Source: JAGMXM01 sp964458325 (GTDB lineage: Bacteria > Verrucomicrobiota > Verrucomicrobiia > Limisphaerales > UBA1319). Taken from it: DNA of 52,013 nt. The notes beneath the pieces were generated by a model, which saw only the letters and a list, made by a program, of their open reading frames with translations, was not told the DNA's origin and searched no databases. The position numbers and the translations under genes were made by a program. Shown here piece by piece: positions 23,871 to 31,409 of this stretch. The stretch covers positions 1 to 52,013 of the forward strand of contig CAYWIM010000024.1 of the NCBI GenBank assembly GCA_964458325.1, read 5' to 3'. The first letter of the stretch is position 1, and each line of letters starts with the position of its first letter.

Positions 23871-26288
23871 ATGCGCATCCAGGATTATGGCCGTGCGTTC
23901 GCGCTCGCGCTTTCGATCGCGCTGGGCGGGACCGCCCTGCTGGCTCAGCCAGCCGGCAGCCGGCTCTGGGAACTGGAAACCCGAGGCCGAATCGGCGGCT
24001 CACCATCCATCGGCAAGGACGGCACCATCTACGTGGGCGCCGGCTCCGAGCTGCTGGCGATCGGACGCAACGGCGCCCTCAAATGGCGCTACCGCTCCTT
24101 TGGACCCATGCCCGGCACACCCGCCGTGGGCGCCGACGGCACCATCTTCTGCGGATCCTACGACCACCACGTTTACGCCTTGAGCCCGACCGGCGCCGTC
24201 CATTGGACCTACACCACCGGGGATCGGGTCTGCTCCTCTCCCGCCCTCGCTTTGGACGGAACGATCTACGTCGGCTCGGACGACGGGCATCTCCATGCCC
24301 TAACCCCGAGTGGCGCGCCCTTGTGGCGGTTCTATGCCGGAGGCTACGTGCGATCCTCGCCGGCGATCGGGGCCGACGGCACAGTCTATTTCGGCTCCCA
24401 CGACCGTCACCTGTACGCCGTTTCCCCTCAAGGCAAGCTCCTTTGGTCGTTCCCCACCGGCCACTACGTCGCCTCCTCCCCCGCAATCGGCCTGGATCAT
24501 ACGATCTACGTCGGCTCCGCCAACGGCCGCCTCTACGCAGTCTCGCCCGACGGGCAACGATTATGGGAGGCCGCCTCCGATGGCCACCTCTACTCATCCC
24601 CCGTGCTGGCCCCCGATGGCTCGATTTACATCGGTTCCTGGGACACCAAACTCTACGCCTTCAGCCCCGACGGAAAACGGAAATGGGCTCTGGCCACCGG
24701 CGACCTAATTCAATCCACCCCCGTCGTGGCGGCCGACGGCACCATCTATGTCGGCTCGGACGAAGGCAAGCTCTACGCCATCAGCCCCGAGGGCTCCAAG
24801 AAATGGGCCTACACCGCCCGCAGCGTCATCCGATCCTCCCCCGTCCTGACCCCCGAAGGCAATGTGCTCTTCGGCGACGAAGAGGGCGTTCTGTATGCAT
24901 TGCGCGGCGCCGGGGCGCCCGCCCAAAGCCCCTGGCCCATGTTCCATGCCGATTCGGCCCACCGCGGCAAAATCCTCTTGGTCATCACCCGCCAGCCCGA
25001 AAGCCAGCTGGTTATCCAGCACCGGCCCGTGTCCTTCGAGGTCCAGGTCAAGGGCGCCGGGCCGATCGGATGCCAATGGCAGCTTAACGGCACCAATGTG
25101 GCCGGCGCCGATCAGTTCACGCTCGCCATTCCCGAAGCTCGCCCCGACCAGGCCGGCGATTACACCGCCGTCCTCACCAACGCCGCCGAGCGCCTTGTCA
25201 GCCTCCCCGCCACTCTCAAAGTCATGGTGCCACCCGTGATCACCACCGGCCCCAAAGACCTGTTCGCCACCGTCAAATCCAACGTCGTGCTCCGCGTCGT
25301 CGCCAGCAGCCTTGGCCCCCTCACCTACCAATGGACCTTTCAGTCCACCAACATGCCCAGCGCCATTTCACCCGAACTGGCTTTGCCCCAGATCCAGGCC
25401 TCTCAGGCCGGCCCTTACGCGGTGATCGTCTCCAACCCCGCTGGCGCCATCACCAGCGCCGTCGCCAACCTCACCGTCGTCACGGTCCCCGAAATCAAAT
25501 CCCCTCCCCAGCCGCGCACCGTCGTCACAGGCAGCCCCCTGCAGCTCACCGTCGAGGCAGCCAGCGCCGTGCCCGTCCAATACCAATGGCAGTTGAACGG
25601 CTCCAATATCTCGGGCGCCACCAGCCAGACCCTCACCCTGTCCAGCGCTCAGGCCACCAACGCGGGAAATTATTCGGTCGTCGTATCCAATCCCGCCGGC
25701 CGGATTTCCACCCCCCCCGTCCCCGTCATCGTGGTCCTTCCTCCTGTCTTCTCTTCCTCGCCGAAAAGCGTGGCGGGCGTTGCGGGGCAAAAGGCGGTGT
25801 TCAACGCGACGGTCGCCAGCACCGGCCCGGTCGGCTACCAATGGTTCTTCGGCCAACAGCTCCTGTCCAACGCCCTCTCTGACAACCTGGTCATCTCCAA
25901 CCTCGGCCCGCAGCACACCGGGGAGTTTCGTGTCGTGGTGACCAATCTGGCTGGCAGTATCACCAGCATGCCCGCTCACCTCTCGCTGCTATATCCACCC
26001 GTTCTCCTCGCCCCGCCGTCCCCTCAAACCAATCGCCCGGGCAAGGACGCCACCTTCTCCGTGAACGCAACCGGGAGCCCGCCGCTGCGGTTCTTCTGGT
26101 ATTTCAATGAGACGAACCTCCTCGATTCGGAATCCGCCACGCTCGAACTCCGCCGCGTTTCGCCCGATCAGGCTGGCCTCTACTCCGTGACCGTATCCAA
26201 CCAGGCCGGAAGCGTGCGAAGCCCGCCTGTCCCCTTCGTCATCCCCACCAACTCGTCCTGGTGGCAGCGCCTCAAAGACTGGTTCTAA
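23871..26288 (+). CDS. Secreted PQQ-type beta-propeller protein with Ig-like repeats
   Basis: An 805-residue exported protein. A signal peptide ends near residue 25 (LGGTALLAQP). Residues 30-365 hold about nine PQQ/quinoprotein-like blade repeats, each carrying DGTIYVGS and LYAxSPxG motifs. Residues 383-800 hold four to five Ig-like repeats of about 85 residues, each with a YQW (or WYF) core and ending NxAGxxxS. No PQQ ligand-binding or catalytic residues are evident, so it is probably a structural or ligand-binding surface protein. ATG 23871 is chosen because it begins the signal peptide. The stop overlaps the convergent zinc-ribbon gene's stop by three bases. Confidence 0.88.
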   Translation: MRIQDYGRAFALALSIALGGTALLAQPAGSRLWELETRGRIGGSPSIGKDGTIYVGAGSELLAIGRNGALKWRYRSFGPMPGTPAVGADGTIFCGSYDHHVYALSPTGAVHWTYTTGDRVCSSPALALDGTIYVGSDDGHLHALTPSGAPLWRFYAGGYVRSSPAIGADGTVYFGSHDRHLYAVSPQGKLLWSFPTGHYVASSPAIGLDHTIYVGSANGRLYAVSPDGQRLWEAASDGHLYSSPVLAPDGSIYIGSWDTKLYAFSPDGKRKWALATGDLIQSTPVVAADGTIYVGSDEGKLYAISPEGSKKWAYTARSVIRSSPVLTPEGNVLFGDEEGVLYALRGAGAPAQSPWPMFHADSAHRGKILLVITRQPESQLVIQHRPVSFEVQVKGAGPIGCQWQLNGTNVAGADQFTLAIPEARPDQAGDYTAVLTNAAERLVSLPATLKVMVPPVITTGPKDLFATVKSNVVLRVVASSLGPLTYQWTFQSTNMPSAISPELALPQIQASQAGPYAVIVSNPAGAITSAVANLTVVTVPEIKSPPQPRTVVTGSPLQLTVEAASAVPVQYQWQLNGSNISGATSQTLTLSSAQATNAGNYSVVVSNPAGRISTPPVPVIVVLPPVFSSSPKSVAGVAGQKAVFNATVASTGPVGYQWFFGQQLLSNALSDNLVISNLGPQHTGEFRVVVTNLAGSITSMPAHLSLLYPPVLLAPPSPQTNRPGKDATFSVNATGSPPLRFFWYFNETNLLDSESATLELRRVSPDQAGLYSVTVSNQAGSVRSPPVPFVIPTNSSWWQRLKDWF

Positions 26289-26758
26289 CCCTTGTATACG
26301 ATCATCACCCCGTAATCCGTCATCAGCTGCCGGGTCGCCATGTCCATATGCGTGTAGGCGAGCGAGTTGATGCTGACGATGTTCTGCTCGCCTACCTGCG
26401 CCAGGAATTCCGAGACCTTGTCGTCGAACCTGTCATGGCCCACTTCCATGCAGTCCGTCCGCCGAATCGACCGGATCCGCATTTGGAGTGGGCCTTGGCT
26501 GACGGTCGTGCCCAGCACCGGGTTCGCCTTCTTGATCAAGACCTCCGGCGGCCCGTCCCGCACCGGCACCGTGTAGTGCTTCTCCTCTCGGGCTGCCGCG
26601 GACGAGGCGATCGGATTGTGGGGCACAATGTTGGTGACGTCCGGCTCCGGCACTTTCACCGCCGTCCCGCATGACGGGCAGTTGACCTCCGAGCCGGCCC
26701 CGGTCGCATCCACAATCATTGCCTGACGGCAGTTGGGACAAGAAAAACTTAAATCCAT
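26285..26758 (-). CDS. Zinc-ribbon protein of unknown function
   Basis: A 157-residue protein. The N-terminus is a MJ0042-like zinc ribbon: SCPNC (6-10) and NCPSC (25-29), with four cysteines that should bind Zn2+. A Pro/Ala linker leads to a C-terminal 90-residue domain (KHYTVPVRDGPPEVLIKK onward) that I do not recognise. The start at 26758 is favoured over an upstream codon because GAGG lies 5 bases before it. Such zinc ribbons are common at the N-terminus of regulatory or structural proteins in Verrucomicrobia and Planctomycetes. It is convergent with the propeller/Ig gene and divergent from none. Confidence 0.75.
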   Translation of the reverse strand: MDLSFSCPNCRQAMIVDATGAGSEVNCPSCGTAVKVPEPDVTNIVPHNPIASSAAAREEKHYTVPVRDGPPEVLIKKANPVLGTTVSQGPLQMRIRSIRRTDCMEVGHDRFDDKVSEFLAQVGEQNIVSINSLAYTHMDMATRQLMTDYGVMIVYKG

Positions 26759-26867
26759 AGTTGCCTCGCTGCTATCGCTGTTGTTCGACTGGATCCGCGC
26801 CAGTCTAAAGACCCTGAGCCATGCTGCCAACAAAAACCTTTCCGCATCACGCGCCCCGCCCGGGGGC

Positions 26868-27428
26868 TCAATTCAGGCTCAGGTCATCCGGCGAGTCGGC
26901 CAGCAACCGGTACTCCTTGCCTTTCCGACCCAGAATCAGCCGCCATACCTGGGCCGGTTCCTGGTGGAAAACGAGGTCCAGCGAGGCCGGATGGACCAGC
27001 CAGGCATCCCTTCGCATCTCGTCCTCCAACTGGCCCGGGCTCCAGCCCGCGTACCCTGCAAACAACCGGACCTTGCGAGTCGGAGACTGCACCTCTGACC
27101 ACTCCGCAAGCAGGTCCAGCGAATGCTCCAGACGCAGGCAAGGCATCACGTTAGCGTCGGGCAGATCCACGTCCGACCACAGATAGCTCAGAGCCGTCGG
27201 CTGAACCGGCCCGCCTAAAAACAGCGGCTGCGACTTGATCGCCGCCGGCAGGTTCGCCACCAGCACCTCACCCACCGTGTTGCCCGCCGAACGGTTCAGG
27301 ACCAGCCCAAATGCCCCATCCTCGTCATGCTGGCAAATCAGGACCACCGTCCGATGAAAAAACGATCCTCGCAGCTTTCCGCCATCCAGCAAGAGCTGGC
27401 CCTGCATCGATCGATGCTTGTTTGTCAT
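26868..27428 (-). CDS. YqgE/AlgH family protein
   Basis: A 186-residue UPF0301/DUF179 protein. Family markers: GKLRGSFFHRTVVLICQHDEDGAFGLVLNR near the start, FLGGPVQ, RLFAGYAGWSPGQLEDE and W at the end of the fold. It is conserved in Gram-negative bacteria; AlgH was linked to alginate regulation but the biochemistry is unknown. The start at 27428 (MTNKHRS) is preferred over an upstream codon that would lengthen the N-terminus without conserved residues. It is transcribed divergently from the small lipoprotein gene, 59 bases away. Confidence 0.9.
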   Translation of the reverse strand: MTNKHRSMQGQLLLDGGKLRGSFFHRTVVLICQHDEDGAFGLVLNRSAGNTVGEVLVANLPAAIKSQPLFLGGPVQPTALSYLWSDVDLPDANVMPCLRLEHSLDLLAEWSEVQSPTRKVRLFAGYAGWSPGQLEDEMRRDAWLVHPASLDLVFHQEPAQVWRLILGRKGKEYRLLADSPDDLSLN

Positions 27429-27487
27429 AGGCCCCCATCGGCACATCCATCTTGCCTTGACGATAAGGTTAGCCTAAGAATTTTACC

Positions 27488-27604
27488 ATGGCAAAAGCAT
27501 GTCTTTGGATTCTCCTGGCCCTCACCCTCGCGCTGGCCGGCTGCAAGACCGATCCCGGCAACCGCGAGTTCATCCCCAACCAGGGCTGGACACCGGTCCA
27601 TTAA
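27488..27604 (+). CDS. Small lipoprotein (38 residues)
   Basis: This short gene encodes a signal peptide ending in a lipobox (LALAGC, Cys at 19), then a tail of 20 residues ending FIPNQGWTPVH. After signal-peptidase II cleavage only about 20 residues remain, anchored by lipid. It reminds me of small lipoproteins in Verrucomicrobia, but that is memory, not a search. It is 69 bases upstream of the OPT transporter gene and could be co-transcribed. The compact clean lipobox, ATG start and TAA stop support a real gene. Confidence 0.7.
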   Translation: MAKACLWILLALTLALAGCKTDPGNREFIPNQGWTPVH

Positions 27605-27673
27605 CTCCCTCGCGCCCCGCGCCGTCTGCCGACGCTCATCGGCGCCACCCACGAACCATCACGGCACCTCCGC

Positions 27674-30184
27674 ATGGCCACTCCCGCACCGTCTCAACCG
27701 GCGGACCCTCGAGCCCCTCCGAGCTTCCAGCCCTACATCCCCCCGACAGCCCGGATGCGGGAGTTCTCGGCCCTGCCCGTGGTCATCGGCACGGTCTTGG
27801 GCATGGTCTTCGGGGCCTCTTCGCTCTACCTGGTTCTCAAGGTCGGCCTCACGGTCAGCGCCTCGATCCCCGTCGCCGTCATCGCGATCACGCTGTTTCG
27901 CATCCTCTCCCGATTTGGCCTTCGCCCCTCGACCATCCTCGAAAACAACATCGTCCAGACCGCTGGCTCGGCCGGCGAATCGATCGCCTTCGGCGTGGGC
28001 GTCACCATGCCTGCCATTCTGATCCTTGGCTTTGACCTCGAGATCAGCCGCATCACCCTGGTCGCCGTCCTCGGGGGGCTGCTGGGCATTCTCATGATGA
28101 TCCCGTTGCGCCGGGCCCTGATCGTCCAGCAGCACGGCATCCTGAAGTACCCCGAAGGCACCGCCTGCGCCGAGGTGCTCAAGGCCGGCGCTTCCGCCGA
28201 ATCGCGAGCCGCCGCGCTGGCTGGCGCCGGCCATCCCCATGGCCAGACCTCCGCCGCCTCCAACCCCCGAGGCGCATACGTCATCTTCTCCGGATTCGCC
28301 ATTGGCCTGGTCTACAAGACCCTGATGACCGCCTTCAAGGCCTGGAAGGAGATCCCCCAGAAGATCTTCGGATCGTCCTTTGCCGGCGCCTCGGTCGGGG
28401 CCGAAATCTCCCCCGAGCTCCTCGGCGTCGGCTATATCATCGGAACCCGCCTGGCTGCCATCATGTGCGCCGGCGGCGTCCTCGCATACCTGGTGCTAAT
28501 CCCCGCCATCCAGTTCTTCGGCGCCGGCCTCGAGCAAGTCCTCCCCCCCGGCTCCATGCTCATCCGCGACATGGGCCCGGACGATATCCGCGGCGCTTAC
28601 ATTCTTTACATCGGAGCGGGAGCGGTCGCAGCCGGAGGCATCATCAGCGTCCTCCGCTCCTTGCCCGTCATCTGGCAGGGAATCCAAGGCGGGTTGGCCG
28701 CCGTCCGCGTCGCGCGCCGGGGCGGACACGCCCCATTGCGCACGGACCAGGATCTGCCCCTGGGCGCTGTCCTGGGGGGAATCGCCGGCCTGATCGTGAT
28801 GATCACCTTGGCTCCGCCTCTCCACATGAACCTCGTCGGCGCCATCCTCATCGTGTTCTTCGGATTCCTCTTCGCCACCGTCTCGTCCAGGCTCACCGGT
28901 GAGATCGGCTCTTCCTCGAATCCGATTTCAGGGATGACCGTTGCGACGCTGCTGCTGACCTGCCTGTGCTTTTGGAAGCTGGGCTGGACCCAGCCGGCCT
29001 ATTACCTCACCGCCCTCTCCGTCGGCGGCATTGTCTGCATCGCCGCTTCCAATGCCGGCACCACGTCCCAGGATCTCAAGACTGGCTTTCTCGTCGGCGC
29101 CACCCCCCGCCTCCAGCAGATCAGCATCCTCATCGGCGCCCTCGGTTCCGCCCTGATCCTCGGCCCCATTCTCCTTCGCCTCAACCAGGAAAGCACCGTC
29201 TACGTCCCCCGTGTCACGCTCGAGAGGATCGAAAATCCGCTGGCCGCCACCGGCCCCTATTCCACCGCCCCCTGGCCGGAAGGATGGAAATCTATCGCAT
29301 TGCCTGAGGGCGGCCCCTTCGAGTGGTTTCCCGTGGCCTCCGCCGTTGCCGGCGCCGATGGCTCCCCGATCCTTCCCGCCGGCGATTACCTGGTCGGGAC
29401 CAATTCCGCGATCCTCTGGCGCGTGCGCGAGCACTTCCCCGCATCCTTGCGCGCGCCCCCGTCCGAATGGGGCCCCCGCGAAAGTCTGCTGGGCCGGCAA
29501 GGGGTCGCGGATCCCGCCCAATACAACGTCTGGCACAACACCACTCCTCAGGCAGGCCCGACCGGCCGCTACCTCGTCGATGCATCCGGAGCTCCCGTCT
29601 ACCTCGTCGATCCCGGCATCAATGGCGTCTATTCCCGGCGGCCCGACGGCTCCACCGTGAGCAAGTTCCAAGCCCCCAAGGCCGTCCTCATGTCATACAT
29701 CATCAAAGGCATCCTGAGCCAGGAGCTCCCCTGGGCGCTCGTGTTGCTCGGTGTCATGATCGCCATCGTCCTCGAAATGTCCGGCATCCCTTCCCTCGCC
29801 TTTGCCGTCGGCGTTTATCTGCCCCTGTCCTCCTCCGCCCCCATTTTCGTGGGCGGCCTGGTCCGCCTGCTCGTCGACCGCTACCTCGCCCGCAAACATG
29901 CCGCCGCCCAATTGACCCCCGAACAGCTCGCCGCCGAAGGCGACCGCAGCCCCGGCGTGCTGCTCGCCTCCGGCTACATCGCCGGCGGCGCCATCGCCGG
30001 CATCCTCATCGCTTTCATGGCCGGGTTCCTCGGCTTCTTCATCGATGCCATGACATCCCTGTCCGAACGCTGGAATCCGTTCTATGCTGGCTCTTATTCG
30101 GACCTCCTGGCCTTGCTGCCTTTCACCGCGCTGGTGATCCTGCTTTTGCTGGCCGGCCGCGAAGCCATCTTCCGACGTTCATGA
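27674..30184 (+). CDS. OPT family oligopeptide transporter
   Basis: An 836-residue inner-membrane transporter with about 14-16 hydrophobic helices. The family is recognisable from TVLGMVFGASSLYLVLKVGLT (36-56), VQTAGSAGES (94-103), KYPEGTACAEVLKAG (145-159) and the C-terminal GSYSDLLALLPF. Proton-coupled import of oligopeptides or metal-peptide chelates is the family role. A soluble insert of about 140 residues (roughly 505-660, from STVYVPRVTLERIENPL to SRRPDGSTVSKF) separates the two membrane halves; related bacterial OPT proteins have a shorter version. Start ATG 27674. No Tat or signal peptide is seen. Confidence 0.9.
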   Translation: MATPAPSQPADPRAPPSFQPYIPPTARMREFSALPVVIGTVLGMVFGASSLYLVLKVGLTVSASIPVAVIAITLFRILSRFGLRPSTILENNIVQTAGSAGESIAFGVGVTMPAILILGFDLEISRITLVAVLGGLLGILMMIPLRRALIVQQHGILKYPEGTACAEVLKAGASAESRAAALAGAGHPHGQTSAASNPRGAYVIFSGFAIGLVYKTLMTAFKAWKEIPQKIFGSSFAGASVGAEISPELLGVGYIIGTRLAAIMCAGGVLAYLVLIPAIQFFGAGLEQVLPPGSMLIRDMGPDDIRGAYILYIGAGAVAAGGIISVLRSLPVIWQGIQGGLAAVRVARRGGHAPLRTDQDLPLGAVLGGIAGLIVMITLAPPLHMNLVGAILIVFFGFLFATVSSRLTGEIGSSSNPISGMTVATLLLTCLCFWKLGWTQPAYYLTALSVGGIVCIAASNAGTTSQDLKTGFLVGATPRLQQISILIGALGSALILGPILLRLNQESTVYVPRVTLERIENPLAATGPYSTAPWPEGWKSIALPEGGPFEWFPVASAVAGADGSPILPAGDYLVGTNSAILWRVREHFPASLRAPPSEWGPRESLLGRQGVADPAQYNVWHNTTPQAGPTGRYLVDASGAPVYLVDPGINGVYSRRPDGSTVSKFQAPKAVLMSYIIKGILSQELPWALVLLGVMIAIVLEMSGIPSLAFAVGVYLPLSSSAPIFVGGLVRLLVDRYLARKHAAAQLTPEQLAAEGDRSPGVLLASGYIAGGAIAGILIAFMAGFLGFFIDAMTSLSERWNPFYAGSYSDLLALLPFTALVILLLLAGREAIFRRS

Positions 30185-30296
30185 CTCCTTCGCCGTCACG
30201 CCCCGAACCCTGCCTCGGCGGCGCCCGGTCGATTCAGCGAATCGGCTGCGCCCACCCCGGGCCTCGAGCCTTTCCCGGCGCGGATGATCGTGCAGC

Positions 30297-31409
30297 ATGA
30301 ACCCCGCCCGCCATGGCCCGCGGCCACCATCCCCTCGCGGCCGCGGCGCGGCCATCAATCCGCCCAACCGCTTCAAACCTCTGTTCCTCGAACGGGACGC
30401 GGACTGGGATCCATCGGCCGATCCCGACCCGCGCACTTCGTTCTACCAGGACCAATCCCAATCGGTCATCACCCGCAACCAAAGTCCGGACCTTCCTTTT
30501 TCAGCCAGCCTCAACCCGTACCGCGGTTGCGAGCACGGCTGCGCTTACTGTTTCGCTCGCCCGACGCACGAATACCTCGGGTTCTCCGCCGGGCTCGACT
30601 TCGAGACCCGGATCCTGGTCAAGACCAACGCTCCTGCCCTCCTCCGTCGCGAGCTGGCCTCTCGCCGCTGGACCCCGCAAACCCTCACGCTGAGCGGCGT
30701 GACGGATCCCTACCAGCCGGTCGAACGCCGGTTCGAGATCACGCGCCATTGCCTCGAGATCCTCGCCGCCTGCCGCCACCCCGTCTGCCTGGTCACGAAG
30801 AACGCGCTCATCACCCGCGACATCGATCTCCTGGCCGAATTGGCACGCCATCAGGCCGTCACGGTCGCCCTTTCAATTACCTCGCTGGATCGCGATCTGC
30901 TACGGCGCCTCGAGCCGCGCACCTCGAGCCCTGCCCAACGCCTCGAAGCCATCGCCGCCCTCCGCCGCCACGGCGTCCCCGCCGGCGTTCTCATGGCGCC
31001 CGTAATCCCCGGGCTCACGGACCATGAAATTCCCGGGGTCATCGCCGCTGCCGCCCAGGCCGGCGCCCAGTGGGCCGCCATGGAACCCCTCCGATTGCCT
31101 CTGGCCGTCGCCGATGTCTTCACCGATTGGCTCGCCCGCGAAGAACCCCAAAAACAACAGAAAATCCTCGACCGCGTCCGCGCCTTGCATGGCGGCAAGC
31201 TCAACGATCCCCGCTTCGGCCTCCGCTTCAGCGGCGAAGGCATCTGGGCCGAGCAGCTGGCCCGCCTCTTTGCCGTCGCATGTCGCCGGAACCGCCTGCC
31301 AGTCGAAAGCCCCGTTCTCTCCACGACCGCCTTCCGACGGCCGGGTACCAGCCAGCTCGATCTCTTCAGCGATCCAATCGAGCGAACACCCCCTGGCTCA
31401 GGTTCGTAA
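30297..31409 (+). CDS. PA0069 family radical SAM protein
   Basis: A 370-residue radical-SAM enzyme related to the spore-photolyase-like PA0069 family. The cluster motif is CEHGCAYC (Cys78, Cys82 and Cys85), with NPYRGCEHGCAYCFARPTHEY around it. ASLNPYRGC and the SGVTDPYQPVE segment match this family, which is often found near DNA-repair genes; the substrate is not established. The C-terminus has a SQLDLFSDP tail, a beta-clamp-binding-like QLDLF motif (QLxLF type), so interaction with the DNA sliding clamp is possible. The last 44 bases overlap the convergent LamG/gingipain-fold gene. Confidence 0.9.
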   Translation: MNPARHGPRPPSPRGRGAAINPPNRFKPLFLERDADWDPSADPDPRTSFYQDQSQSVITRNQSPDLPFSASLNPYRGCEHGCAYCFARPTHEYLGFSAGLDFETRILVKTNAPALLRRELASRRWTPQTLTLSGVTDPYQPVERRFEITRHCLEILAACRHPVCLVTKNALITRDIDLLAELARHQAVTVALSITSLDRDLLRRLEPRTSSPAQRLEAIAALRRHGVPAGVLMAPVIPGLTDHEIPGVIAAAAQAGAQWAAMEPLRLPLAVADVFTDWLAREEPQKQQKILDRVRALHGGKLNDPRFGLRFSGEGIWAEQLARLFAVACRRNRLPVESPVLSTTAFRRPGTSQLDLFSDPIERTPPGSGS

